DNA of 64,000 nucleotides from Avispirillum sp959601495 (GTDB lineage: Bacteria; Bacillota; Clostridia; Oscillospirales; CAG-272), in contig CAUGPT010000001.1 in the NCBI GenBank assembly GCA_959601495.1, positions 62,001-126,000 of the forward strand. Reading direction: 5' to 3'. The notes beneath the pieces are model-generated. The model was not told the origin of the DNA. It made no database searches and worked only from the letters and a program-made list of their open reading frames with translations. Positions 15,888 through 24,682 of the stretch are shown piece after piece. How positions within the stretch are numbered: position 1 is the first letter of the stretch; each line of letters starts with the position of its first letter. The position numbers and the translations under genes were made by a program.

Positions 15888-18647
15888 ATGTCGTTTTTAT
15901 CAATACTTAATTCACTTCTGCTGAAGCCGCTCGAGCTGGCGTTTGAAGTAATATATATGATGGCAAACCGGATAGTGGGCAATCCGGGACTTTCCATAAT
16001 AATTTTAAGCCTTGCAATGAACTTTCTCGTTCTGCCGCTGTACAAGCGCGCCGATGCCATGCAGGAGGAGGAACGCCAAATGGAGCTTAAGCTTCATAAA
16101 GGCGTTACCCATATAAAGAAGACCTTCAGCGGCGACGAGAAGATGATGATCCTCCAGACATATTACAGGCAGAACAACTATAAGCCTACGTATATGCTGC
16201 GCGGAGCGGTCTCGCTTCTGCTTGAGATCCCGTTTTTCATTGCCGCGTACCAGTTTCTCTCGCACCTTGAGCTTCTGAACGGCGTTTCCCTCGGTCCGAT
16301 TGCCGACCTCAGCCGCCCCGACGGGCTTATTACCATAGGCGGTTTTACCATAAACGTCCTGCCAGTGATAATGACGCTTATAAACCTTATATCCTGCATT
16401 ATCTTCACAAAGGGCAGCCTGCTGAAAACTAAAATTCAGCTGTACGGCATGGCGATCTTCTTTCTGTTTTTCCTGTACACATCGCCGTCGGGACTTGTGT
16501 TCTACTGGACCCTGAACAACGCCTTTTCTCTTGTAAAAACCATATTCTATAAGCTTCGCCACGCGGATAAAATTCTCGCTGTGCTTGCTTCTGCTGCGGG
16601 CGCGGCGGTCGGCGTTTACGGTTTGTTTTTCTACGGGACTCCCTCGGTGCGCCGCATTGCGGCATTTCTGTGTCTTGCGATAGCTCTTCAGATACCGCTT
16701 GTGAAAATGCTTGCCGGCAAAAAGCTTCATTTTGAGTTGAAGCATGCGCAGAAAGCTCCCGATAAAAAGCTGTTTTTCGCCGGCGGAGCGTTTATGTCCG
16801 TTCTGTGCGGAATACTCATACCCTCCGCAGTTATAAAATCATCCCCGCAGGAATTTGTGGACGTTAACTATTTTCACAATCCCGTGTGGTATATAGTCAG
16901 CGCATTCTGCATTGCGTTCGGTATATTTGTCATATGGATGGGCATATTCTATCAGCTTGCCAAGCCCTCCGGCAAAGCCGTTATGGACAAGCTTATATGG
17001 ATACTTTGCGGCGCTGCAATTGTTGACTATATGTTCTTCGGAAAAAACCTCGGTATTATTTCCAATGCGCTGAAATTTGAAAATTATTTCGTATTTACCA
17101 GAATGCAGCAGCTTGTCAATATAGGTGTATTGCTGGCGACTGCGGCTGTTTTGTGGGTAATCGTGACATTCTTCAAAAAGCACATGAAAGAGGTACTGGC
17201 GATTGCAACGGCGGCAATGGTATGCATGTCAGTCGTGAACATTGTGGGTATAAACAAGTCCGTGGACAGTATAAGACAGCAGATGGAGGATTCCGGCGAG
17301 AGCGCGCGGACAACGCTTTCAAAGGACGGCAAGAACGTTATTGTTATAATGCTTGACCGGGCAATGGGTGCATACGTACCGTACATTTTCAACGAAAAGC
17401 CCGAGCTTCTCAAAAAGTTTGACGGATTTACATACTACAAAAATGTAACCTCCTTCGGCAAGTATACGAATTTCGGTACGCCGACAATCTTCGGCGGTTA
17501 TGAGTATACTCCCGCAAAAATGAACGCCCGCGACACCGAGTTTCTTGTCGATAAGCACAATGAGGCGCTCAAAGTCATGCCCACTGTTTTCAGCAAAAAC
17601 GGATATAAGGTAACGCTGTTTGATCCTACTTATGCAGGTTACACATGGACTCCGACGCTCACTGTGTTTAACGATTGTGAAAATGTTAAGGCATATAATA
17701 CAAAGGGCAGCTTTACAAGCGTTGATCTGAAAAAGCAGCTTGTTGACGCTAACCGCAGAAATTTCTTCTGCTACAGTCTGCTAAAGACGTCGCCTCTTGT
17801 GCTCCAGACATCGCTGTATGACAACGGTGAGTATAACCGCTCCGACATCAAAGCAAGTGAGGCGTACGGAGTACAGACAACGGACGGGCTTTATATTGCC
17901 GACGGCCTGTCCGCTACTTTTATGGATCCTTATAATGTGCTTGAAAGTCTGCCCTACATAACAGATATATCGAACAGCAGCGATAATACGTTCCTTATGA
18001 TGACCAACGACACAACGCATGAGCCTATGCTTTTGCAGGAGCCCGAGTATAAGCCGGCACTGCATGTAGATAACACCGGATACGAAGCTGAGCATTCCGA
18101 CCGATTTACGCTGGACGGTATTACACTTAAAATGGAAACAGATGACCATATGGCGCATTATCAGGCAAATATGGCGTCCTTTATTCAACTGGGCAATTGG
18201 TTTGATTATATGAAGGAGCACGGCGTCTGGGATAACACAAGGATAATCATTGTTTCCGACCACGGCAGAGTTACCCGTCAGATAGACAGCCTTGTCTTTG
18301 AGGACGGCTTTGACATTCTCGGTTACTATTCGCTGTTTATGGTAAAGGATTTCAACTCTACCGGATTTGAAACCAACGATGATTTCATGACCATCGCCGA
18401 TGTCCCCACCTACGCAATGAAGGGTCTTATAGACGATCCCGTCAACCCGTTCACGGGCAAAAAGATAGACAGCAGCGATAAGACCGCGCACGATCAGTAT
18501 CTTATTGACTCTGTGGAATGGGACGTTTCAAAGAACAACGGAAAAACGTTTCTGCCTGCGAAATGGTGGACAGTGCATGACAATGTTCTTGACAAGAACA
18601 ATTGGAAATTTATTTCCGAAGACGATGTTCTGAATACCGAAAAGTAA
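15888..18647 (+). CDS. YidC/Oxa1-like membrane domain fused to a sulfatase-like (alkaline phosphatase superfamily) domain
   Basis: A 919-residue fusion. Residues 1 to about 225 match the YidC/Oxa1 insertase core (GLSIIILSLAMNFLVLPL, then SPSGLVFYWTLNNAFSLV), but the groove arginine of YidC (E. coli R366) is Asn here. About seven further hydrophobic helices follow (to about residue 455). An extracytoplasmic domain from about 480 onward has a metal-site strand VIVIMLDRAMG, a FGTPTIFGGY region where LtaS-type enzymes have their nucleophile Thr, and the metal motif SDHGR near residue 790. I infer a phosphoglycerol- or phosphocholine-transferring role on teichoic acid, not general protein insertion. 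The context is a TagF-like gene directly upstream and lic-like genes downstream. Confidence 0.8.
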   Translation: MSFLSILNSLLLKPLELAFEVIYMMANRIVGNPGLSIIILSLAMNFLVLPLYKRADAMQEEERQMELKLHKGVTHIKKTFSGDEKMMILQTYYRQNNYKPTYMLRGAVSLLLEIPFFIAAYQFLSHLELLNGVSLGPIADLSRPDGLITIGGFTINVLPVIMTLINLISCIIFTKGSLLKTKIQLYGMAIFFLFFLYTSPSGLVFYWTLNNAFSLVKTIFYKLRHADKILAVLASAAGAAVGVYGLFFYGTPSVRRIAAFLCLAIALQIPLVKMLAGKKLHFELKHAQKAPDKKLFFAGGAFMSVLCGILIPSAVIKSSPQEFVDVNYFHNPVWYIVSAFCIAFGIFVIWMGIFYQLAKPSGKAVMDKLIWILCGAAIVDYMFFGKNLGIISNALKFENYFVFTRMQQLVNIGVLLATAAVLWVIVTFFKKHMKEVLAIATAAMVCMSVVNIVGINKSVDSIRQQMEDSGESARTTLSKDGKNVIVIMLDRAMGAYVPYIFNEKPELLKKFDGFTYYKNVTSFGKYTNFGTPTIFGGYEYTPAKMNARDTEFLVDKHNEALKVMPTVFSKNGYKVTLFDPTYAGYTWTPTLTVFNDCENVKAYNTKGSFTSVDLKKQLVDANRRNFFCYSLLKTSPLVLQTSLYDNGEYNRSDIKASEAYGVQTTDGLYIADGLSATFMDPYNVLESLPYITDISNSSDNTFLMMTNDTTHEPMLLQEPEYKPALHVDNTGYEAEHSDRFTLDGITLKMETDDHMAHYQANMASFIQLGNWFDYMKEHGVWDNTRIIIVSDHGRVTRQIDSLVFEDGFDILGYYSLFMVKDFNSTGFETNDDFMTIADVPTYAMKGLIDDPVNPFTGKKIDSSDKTAHDQYLIDSVEWDVSKNNGKTFLPAKWWTVHDNVLDKNNWKFISEDDVLNTEK

Positions 18648-18667
18648 TTTTCAAAATTAATACTGCC

Positions 18668-18702
18668 GACCGTCGGGGTCATATTCGCCCCGACGGTCTT
18701 TT
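18668..18702 (+). terminator. Terminator or attenuator inside the surface locus
   Basis: An 11-bp perfect stem (GACCGTCGGGG with CCCCGACGGTC) followed by TTTT. Only 27 bp separate it from the next start codon, leaving little room for a promoter, so partial read-through probably sets a lower level for the lic-like genes. Confidence 0.8.
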
Positions 18703-18728
18703 GAACCTGGGAAATACGGAGGGCAGAA

Positions 18729-19607
18729 ATGTCATACAAAGTTGATAACGCAGTTATAATGGCGGCGGGCGCATCGTCGAGATTTGCTCCGCTTTCATAT
18801 GAAATGCCGAAATCGCTTATAAGCGTTCGCGGAGAGGTGCTTATAGAACGCCAGATAAGGCAGCTGAAAGAAGCGGGGATCGATGATATTATCATCGTGA
18901 CGGGATATATGAAGCACAGCTTTGAGTATCTCAGGGAAAAATTCGGCGTTACCATAGTGGAAAACGACGCGTACAATGTCCGCAACAACAATTCCACAAT
19001 ATACGCCGTGCGCGATCTTCTGCGCAATACATATATCTGCTCGTCTGATAACTATTTCACCGCAGATCCCTTTGAAGCGGAAGTTGATGATTCGTACTAC
19101 GCCGCCCTGTACGCGGACGGAAAAACGAACGAATGGTGCATGACCGAGGGCAGCGACGGATACGTAAACGGTGTTACCGTCGGCGGAGAGAATTCGTGGT
19201 ACATGCTGGGTCACACGTTCTGGAACGAGGATTTTTCAAAAGAATTTGTCGATGTTCTCACGCGCGAGTATGACAGACCCGAAACTGCGGATAAGCTGTG
19301 GGAAGCAATATACGCAGAGCATCTCGATCGGCTGAAGATGAAGATACGCCGCTACAAAGACAGCGACATTTTCGAGTTCGACTGCCTTGATGAGCTCAGG
19401 GAGTTCGACAGTTCATATATAGAAGACACCCGCTCGGCGATAATAAAGAGCATCGCTGAAAAAGAAGGATGCCGCGAGAGCGACATACGCGGCATAAAAA
19501 CGGTAAAAGGCGCCGGAAGTACGGAAGCGTGCGGCTTTCTGTTCACTCTCGGCGGCTGTGAATATAAATACGATTATAAGAACAAAGAATGGAGGAAAAT
19601 TCATTGA
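18729..19607 (+). CDS. LicC-like CTP:phosphocholine cytidylyltransferase
   Basis: A 292-residue nucleotidyltransferase. The first 230 residues follow LicC closely: AVIMAAGASSRFAPLS with EMPKSLISVRGEVLIERQI (CTP-binding loop), DDIIIVTGYMKHSFEYL, ENDAYNVRNNNSTIYAVRDLL, YICSSDNYF and TNEWCM. The LicC reaction is CTP plus phosphocholine to CDP-choline. About 60 extra C-terminal residues, absent from LicC, look like a small added domain. SD GGAGGG precedes the ATG. The 3' end overlaps the LicA-like gene, giving a coupled choline activation pair. Phosphoethanolamine as substrate cannot be excluded. Confidence 0.85.
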   Translation: MSYKVDNAVIMAAGASSRFAPLSYEMPKSLISVRGEVLIERQIRQLKEAGIDDIIIVTGYMKHSFEYLREKFGVTIVENDAYNVRNNNSTIYAVRDLLRNTYICSSDNYFTADPFEAEVDDSYYAALYADGKTNEWCMTEGSDGYVNGVTVGGENSWYMLGHTFWNEDFSKEFVDVLTREYDRPETADKLWEAIYAEHLDRLKMKIRRYKDSDIFEFDCLDELREFDSSYIEDTRSAIIKSIAEKEGCRESDIRGIKTVKGAGSTEACGFLFTLGGCEYKYDYKNKEWRKIH

Positions 19608-20506
19608 CAAGAGAAATCGAAGAAAAAGACCTTATGTCCGTTGCAAAGCTGCTTGACAGCGTCGTCGGTCACAGCGACTACGACGACATAGCGCGTATGG
19701 GCGGGCTGACGAACCGCACGTACAGAGTTGCGTTTCCGAACGGGGAAAAGTACGTCGTGAGGATCCCCGGGGAGGGAACCGAGGAGCTTATCGTCCGGGA
19801 TGACGAAAAAGTAAGCACCGAGCTTGCGTGCAGCCTTGACATTGACGCAAAGCTTCTGCATTTCGGCGACGACGGCTCAAAGGTGACGGAGTTTATACCG
19901 GATGCCCTTACAATGTCGGCGGAGCTTTTCCATGACGATCACAGGATAGAGCAGGCTGCTGCAATAATGCGCCGTCTCCACGATTGCGGAAAGGACACCG
20001 GCGTACCGTTTGAAGTGTTCGACATGGCAGCAGGGTATGAAAAGATCATTTTTGATAATAACGTACCTATGTATGACGACTATGACGAAGTAAAAGCCGT
20101 CGTTATGGCAATAAAGGACGAGCTTGACTCCGTATGCGACATTAAAAAAGTGCCGTGCCATAATGATGTGCTTTGCGAAAACTGGGTAGTTTCGGGCGGC
20201 GACAGAATGTATCTTATCGACTGGGAGTATGCCGGCATGAACGATGCTCTTTGGGACGTTGCCGATCTCTCCATCGAAGCTGCATTCTCGGAAAAGGAGG
20301 ATATGAAGCTTCTCAGAGCATATCTCGGCAGAGAGCCGGAGGCAGCCGATCTCAAGCGCTTTTTCGCCAACAAACTTTACGTTGACTATTTGTGGACGCT
20401 TTGGGCAAAAACAAGAGTGCCCTATGACGGCAAGCCTATGGAGGATTGGGCGGCGGAGCGTTATGCAAGGCTCAAATCCAACATTGAACAGTACAGAAAA
20501 ATATAA
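19604..20506 (+). CDS. LicA-like choline kinase
   Basis: A 300-residue choline/ethanolamine kinase-fold protein, expected to phosphorylate choline with ATP. It has a glycine-rich N-lobe (MGGLTNRTYRVAFPNGEKYVV-like strand), the Brenner motif CHNDVLCENWV and the DFG-equivalent LIDWEYAGMNDALWDVADL. I start it at TTG 19604, which overlaps the LicC-like stop as TTGA and has GGAGG eight bases upstream. The ATG at 19589 (five codons earlier) has no SD. Together with its neighbours it forms the LicA-LicC-LicB set. Confidence 0.87.
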   Translation: MTREIEEKDLMSVAKLLDSVVGHSDYDDIARMGGLTNRTYRVAFPNGEKYVVRIPGEGTEELIVRDDEKVSTELACSLDIDAKLLHFGDDGSKVTEFIPDALTMSAELFHDDHRIEQAAAIMRRLHDCGKDTGVPFEVFDMAAGYEKIIFDNNVPMYDDYDEVKAVVMAIKDELDSVCDIKKVPCHNDVLCENWVVSGGDRMYLIDWEYAGMNDALWDVADLSIEAAFSEKEDMKLLRAYLGREPEAADLKRFFANKLYVDYLWTLWAKTRVPYDGKPMEDWAAERYARLKSNIEQYRKI

Positions 20507-20527
20507 ACACTGAAAGGTAATTTTTAT

Positions 20528-21499
20528 ATGCTATACGGAATAATCGCAGGAATCACATGGGCGCTTGAAACCGTTATCCTCGGCTACGCGCTTTCCATGA
20601 CACCCTTTGTTTCAACAGAGCAGGCAATAGTGCTTGCACCTTTTGTCAGCACCTTCATCCACGACTTTTTCTCATCCATATGGGCGCTTATATATAACGG
20701 TGTGCGCGGAAAGCTCAAATATGTATGGCGCGCCTTCAAAACGCGCGGCGGAAAGTTTGTATCCCTTGCCGCAATAATCGGCGGACCCATCGGTATGACC
20801 GGCTATGTTATGGCGATAAACTATATGGGAGCTTCTATCGGAGCTATCGCCAGCGCAGTATTTCCGGCAATCGGTGCAATTCTCGCATACATATTCCTGA
20901 AAGAGAAAATGCAGTGGTACCGCTGGATATTCCTAATCGCAACGCTTCTCGGAGTTTACGGACTCAGCTACTCTCCCGATCTTGACATAAAGAACTTTGT
21001 GCTCGGCATAGTCGGCGCCCTTATGTGTGCTTTCGGCTGGGGCATTGAAGCGGTCATTCTTGCTAAATGCATGCAGGATCCCGAGGTCAAGGACGAATAT
21101 GCGCTTGAGATACGCCAGACTACTTCCGCGGTCGTTTACGGCGTCGTCCTCATTCCCGTAATTTCCTTTGTGTTTCTTAAAAATCCCCTCAGCGGATGGA
21201 AGTTTGCGGCAAGTCTCTTTGTAGACACGGGCTGGCTTATCCCCGTAATAGTGCTTGCGGCTTTCTTTGCAACGGCTTCGTACCTTTGCTACTATAAGGC
21301 GATTGCAAGAATAGGCGCTTCAAAATCCATGGCACTTAACGTAACATACGCAGCCTGGGCAATTCCGTTTACAGTGCTGATAATGCGTGATACAAGCGTT
21401 CTTACGCCCACCACAATAATCTGCGCCCTCGTGGTTATAGTGTTCGGCATACTTGCGGCAGCGGATTTCAAAGACCTGTTCTCAAAAAATAAGCAGTAA
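20528..21499 (+). CDS. LicB-like choline permease (DMT/EamA superfamily)
   Basis: A 323-residue transporter with ten hydrophobic helices in two EamA repeats. It shares LicB hallmarks in order: HDFFSS, GGPIGMTGYVMAINYMG, SIGAIASAVFPAIGAILAY, ALMCAFGWGIEAVI, EIRQTTS and YYKAIARIGASKSMALNVTY. LicB imports choline for the Lic pathway, and this gene's place right after LicC- and LicA-like genes supports the same substrate. SD GAAAGG precedes the ATG. Last gene of the locus. Confidence 0.87.
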   Translation: MLYGIIAGITWALETVILGYALSMTPFVSTEQAIVLAPFVSTFIHDFFSSIWALIYNGVRGKLKYVWRAFKTRGGKFVSLAAIIGGPIGMTGYVMAINYMGASIGAIASAVFPAIGAILAYIFLKEKMQWYRWIFLIATLLGVYGLSYSPDLDIKNFVLGIVGALMCAFGWGIEAVILAKCMQDPEVKDEYALEIRQTTSAVVYGVVLIPVISFVFLKNPLSGWKFAASLFVDTGWLIPVIVLAAFFATASYLCYYKAIARIGASKSMALNVTYAAWAIPFTVLIMRDTSVLTPTTIICALVVIVFGILAAADFKDLFSKNKQ

Positions 21500-21522
21500 A
21501 AGAGTAAAAAATGACCCCATCG

Positions 21523-21775
21523 AGAGGCGCACTCCGTAAGGAAGTGCGCCTCGGCTATATTCGCCTTGCGGCGGGTAATTTTGCTTCGCAGTTATTTTAT
21601 GCTTCGCACGCTTATACCTTGGGCAGCTCGGGCGGCGAATATAAGATCAAGAAAGCCCGAAGGCTTTCATATGTCCATAGGCACGGCGGGCATCGGATCC
21701 TGTCACCCGAATCCGGTATATATCCGTTTTCGGACAGTATAAAAAGAAGGCAGCGCAAAATTTGCGCTGCCTTCT
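21523..21775. repeat. Dispersed structured intergenic repeat, copy B
   Basis: About 253 bp homologous to 2027-2292 in the same orientation. It shares the 5' hairpin (GAGGCGCACTCCG...), the TATATTCGCC/GGCGAATATA pair, GAAGGCTTTCATAT, TCCATAGGCAC, a CGGTATATATCCGTTTTCGG block and the terminal GCAGCGCAAAATTTGCGCTGC hairpin. Compensatory-looking changes in the first stem (GCAAGGG versus GTAAGGA loop side) keep it paired. The flanks differ from copy A, so this segment marks the mobile or repeated unit. Confidence 0.85.
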
Positions 21776-21778
21776 TTC

Positions 21779-21812
21779 ATAAAAAGCCCCCGCCGCGGCG
21801 GGGGCTTTTTAT
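21779..21812. terminator. Bidirectional terminator between licB-like gene and pckG
   Basis: A perfect 30-nt palindrome (AAAAAGCCCCCGCCG and its complement, 21781-21810) with T-runs on both strands, lying between convergent genes. Confidence 0.9.
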
Positions 21813-21823
21813 TTATAGTGCGA

Positions 21824-23605
21824 TTATTTCTTAAGTCTTGCTTCGAGAGCAGCAAGCTCTTCGTTCATCTCAGCGGGAACGTGATCGCCCACGAGCTTGT
21901 AGAATTCCTTGATGTTCTCAACGTCTGCAAGCCAAGCTGCCTTGTCAACGGTGAGCAGATCCTTGATGGTGTCAATGCTGATGTCAAGACCCTCAATGTT
22001 GATGTCCTCAGGCTTCGGTACATAGCCGATAGCTGTCTCAACAGCGTCTGCCTTGCCCTCGCAGCGTGCGAGGATCCAGAGAAGAACTCTCATGTTGTCG
22101 CCGAATCCCGGCCAGATGAAGTGACCCTCATCGTCGGTACGGAACCAGTTTACATGGAATATCTTGGGTGCGTGAGGAATGATCTTGCCCATTTCAAGCC
22201 AGTGCTTCCAGTAGTCGCCCATGTTGTAGCCGACGAAGGGACGCATAGCCATGGGGTCGCGGCGTACAACGCCGACTGCGCCGGAAGCTGCTGCGGTGGT
22301 CTCGCTGGCCATGATGGAGCCTACGAAAGTACCGTGCTGCCAGTTGAAGGACTGGTATACCAGGGGAGCGGTCTTTGCGCGGCGACCGCCGAATACGATA
22401 GCGCTGATCGGAACACCGGTCATGCTGTCAAACTCGGGAGAAACGCAGGGGCAGTTCTTTGCCATTGCAGTAAATCTGGAGTTGGGATGAGCGCCGCTGG
22501 TGCCGACCTTGTCGTTCTTGTCGTACTTGGTGTAATCCCACTTCTCGCCTCTCCAGTTGAGAGCGTTCTTCGGAGGATTGTCGTTGAGACCTTCCCACCA
22601 AACTGTGTTGTTGTCAAGATCGTGGCAAACGTTGGTGAATATGGTGTCGCGCTTGGTTGTAGCAAGAGCGTTGGGATTAGAGTGCTCGTTGGTTCCGGGA
22701 GCAACGCCGAAGAAGCCGTTCTCGGGATTGACAGCCCAAAGTCTGCCGTCCTTGCCGACTCTCAGCCATGCAATGTCGTCGCCGACGCACCAAACCTTGT
22801 AGCCCTTCTTTCTGAAGATCTCCGGAGGAATGAGCATTGCGAGGTTTGTCTTGCCGCATGCGGAGGGGAATGCAGCGGTTACATATTTGACCTCACCGTC
22901 GGGATACTCAAGACCGAGGATGAGCATGTGCTCAGCCATCCAGCCCTCTTTGCGTCCGAGGTAGGAAGCGATACGCAGAGCGAAGCACTTCTTGCCGAGC
23001 AGAACGTTTCCGCCGTAGCCGGAGTTAACGGACATGATGGTGTTGTCCTGGGGGAAGTGAACGATGTAGCGGTTCTCTTCGTCAAGATCGGCTTTAGCGT
23101 GCAGACCCTTGATGTAGTCGGGGCTGTCTCCCAGAGCATCAAGAACATTGTTGCCTACACGGGTCATGATGAGCATGTTGAGAACAACGTAGATAGAGTC
23201 GGTAAGCTCGATGCCGTACTTTGCAAAGTCGCTTCCCACAACACCCATGGAGTAGGGAATAACGTACATTGTACGACCCTTCATAGCGCCGGTGTAAAGC
23301 TTTTTCAGCTTAGCGTACATCTCATTGGGGTCCATCCAGTTGTTGATGTTGCCTGCTTCCTCCTGGGTGGGAGTGCATATAAAGGTACGACCCTCAACTC
23401 TTGCAACGTCGTTGACGGCGGTGCGGTGCAGATAGCAGTTGGGAAGAAGCTCTTCGTTAAGCTTAATAAGCTCACCTGTAGAGCAAGCTTCTTTTCTCAG
23501 TGCCTCAGCCTGTTCCTCGCTTCCGTCGATCCAGACGATCTTGTCAGGCTGCGTCATGGCAGCCATCTCGTCGATCCATGAAAGAACATACTTGTTGTTG
23601 GTCAT
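21824..23605 (-). CDS. pckG: Phosphoenolpyruvate carboxykinase (GTP)
   Basis: GTP-type PEPCK, interconverting oxaloacetate and PEP, important for anaplerosis or gluconeogenesis. 593 residues, the normal length. It shows the kinase loop FPSACGKTNLAML, VGDDIAWLRVGKDGRLWAVNPE and the GTP-binding region FGGRRAKTAPLVYQSFNWQHG. The C-terminal FIWPGFGDNMRVLLWI fits too. Start ATG 23605 has AAAAGGAG upstream. The codon use is noticeably more restricted than in neighbours, suggesting high expression. Confidence 0.97.
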   Translation of the reverse strand: MTNNKYVLSWIDEMAAMTQPDKIVWIDGSEEQAEALRKEACSTGELIKLNEELLPNCYLHRTAVNDVARVEGRTFICTPTQEEAGNINNWMDPNEMYAKLKKLYTGAMKGRTMYVIPYSMGVVGSDFAKYGIELTDSIYVVLNMLIMTRVGNNVLDALGDSPDYIKGLHAKADLDEENRYIVHFPQDNTIMSVNSGYGGNVLLGKKCFALRIASYLGRKEGWMAEHMLILGLEYPDGEVKYVTAAFPSACGKTNLAMLIPPEIFRKKGYKVWCVGDDIAWLRVGKDGRLWAVNPENGFFGVAPGTNEHSNPNALATTKRDTIFTNVCHDLDNNTVWWEGLNDNPPKNALNWRGEKWDYTKYDKNDKVGTSGAHPNSRFTAMAKNCPCVSPEFDSMTGVPISAIVFGGRRAKTAPLVYQSFNWQHGTFVGSIMASETTAAASGAVGVVRRDPMAMRPFVGYNMGDYWKHWLEMGKIIPHAPKIFHVNWFRTDDEGHFIWPGFGDNMRVLLWILARCEGKADAVETAIGYVPKPEDINIEGLDISIDTIKDLLTVDKAAWLADVENIKEFYKLVGDHVPAEMNEELAALEARLKK

Positions 23606-23879
23606 TTCAGTATCTCCTTTTAAGTGTTAAATTAAGAAATATCCAAACTTCTCTGAGTATTATAATACCATCTGTCTGTCAACATTTCAAGCCCTTTTTT
23701 GTATAAAAAGCGGCTTTTACAATGTGTTAATATATGATTATTGCCCAAAATTCGGGCAAAATATGCCTCGGTGTCTGAAAATGCAAACGGCTCAAAAATG
23801 AATAATTTACCTCTTTAACTTGCAAAAGCGAGGCGATCACACGAAAACTAAACATAAAACCGTTATTTGAAAAATATAT
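23606..23879. other. Divergent intergenic region pckG-lexA
   Basis: No gene is visible in these 274 bases. They hold the pckG leader, an AT-rich stretch with a small hairpin (TTGCCC/GGGCAA near 23742-23760), and no GAAC-N4-GTTC LexA operator. A TTGACA and a TATAAT exist on the minus strand near 23660-23682, but their spacing of 12 is too short for a normal promoter. Confidence 0.5.
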
Positions 23880-23908
23880 TTGATTTTCTTTATTCATTAT
23901 AGTATAAT
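23880..23908 (+). promoter_or_regulatory. Sigma-A-type promoter for lexA
   Basis: TTGATT, 17 bp, TATAAT, about 50 bp upstream of the lexA start. Confidence 0.75.
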
Positions 23909-23960
23909 ATATGAAAATATAGCTTCGTGTCCATCAAACACATGAAAGGCGTGAGACAAT

Positions 23961-24566
23961 ATGGACGACAGACCGATACTCAGCGAGAAAGAGAAGCGTG
24001 TATACGACTATATATGCAAAAGCTTTGAAGAAAACGGCTATGCACCCAGCGTGCGCGATATATGCAGGGACATAGGCATATCCAGCACCTCCGTTGCTCA
24101 CAGCTATATAACAAAGCTTCTTAATAAGAATTACCTCTCCGGCGAGGCGGGAAAGAGCAGAACGCTGCGCCCGCGCAACGCCTCCTCCGTTTACCGTGTG
24201 CCGATACTGGGCAAAATAACGGCGGGCGCTCCCATATATGCATATGAGGAAAACCTCGGCACGGTGCCGTTCATATCCGACGGCAGACACTACGACCCGT
24301 CGGAGCTGTTCGCGCTCAAAGTGCGCGGCAGCAGCATGACGGGCGTGGGTATATTCGACGGCGATACCGTGATAGTTCAGCAGTGCAGCTCCTGCGACGA
24401 CGGCTGCGTTGTGGTCGCGCTTATAGACGACGAGGCGACCGTAAAAACGCTGTACCGCGAGGCAGGCAGGGTGCGTCTGCAGCCTGAGAATCCAGACTAC
24501 GAGCCTATATACTCAGATAATGTGCGTATACTCGGCAGAGTGATTTCGTGCATAAGATATTATTGA
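23961..24566 (+). CDS. lexA: LexA repressor
   Basis: SOS regulator that self-cleaves when RecA filaments form. 201 residues: a winged-helix DNA-binding domain (KRVYDYICKSFEENGYAPSVRDI and the recognition helix SSTSVAHSYITKLL) and an S24 peptidase domain. The cleavage bond is Ala-Gly in GKITAGAPI; the catalytic Ser is in RGSSMTGVGI and the Lys in EATVKTLY. Its own promoter precedes it, but no standard Firmicutes LexA operator is visible. Confidence 0.95.
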   Translation: MDDRPILSEKEKRVYDYICKSFEENGYAPSVRDICRDIGISSTSVAHSYITKLLNKNYLSGEAGKSRTLRPRNASSVYRVPILGKITAGAPIYAYEENLGTVPFISDGRHYDPSELFALKVRGSSMTGVGIFDGDTVIVQQCSSCDDGCVVVALIDDEATVKTLYREAGRVRLQPENPDYEPIYSDNVRILGRVISCIRYY

Positions 24567-24578
24567 TCTATTTATATT

Positions 24579-24609
24579 GAAAGCGGCGCCGATGACCGGC
24601 GCCGCTTTC
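24579..24609 (+). terminator. lexA terminator (weak T-run)
   Basis: 12-bp GC-rich stem (GAAAGCGGCGCC with GGCGCCGCTTTC) just after lexA; only a short T-rich tail follows. Confidence 0.6.
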
Positions 24610-24682
24610 ATATTATGGCGGTAATAATTTCGGCGCATATTGCAGATAATACTTCCGATAAGGGCTCGGGAGGTGTTTGATT

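Noticed and set aside
21818..23581. Long (587-codon) open frame antisense to pckG
   Set aside because: It mirrors a strongly conserved PEPCK gene with biased codons; its product shows no recognisable domain and is low-complexity in Val/Ala/Cys.
23650..23690. pckG promoter from TTGACA and TATAAT on the minus strand
   Set aside because: Spacing is 12 bp, too short for a sigma-A promoter.
23606..23960. SOS box (GAAC-N4-GTTC type) upstream of lexA
   Set aside because: I found no such palindrome in the intergenic region; LexA autoregulation here cannot be shown from sequence.
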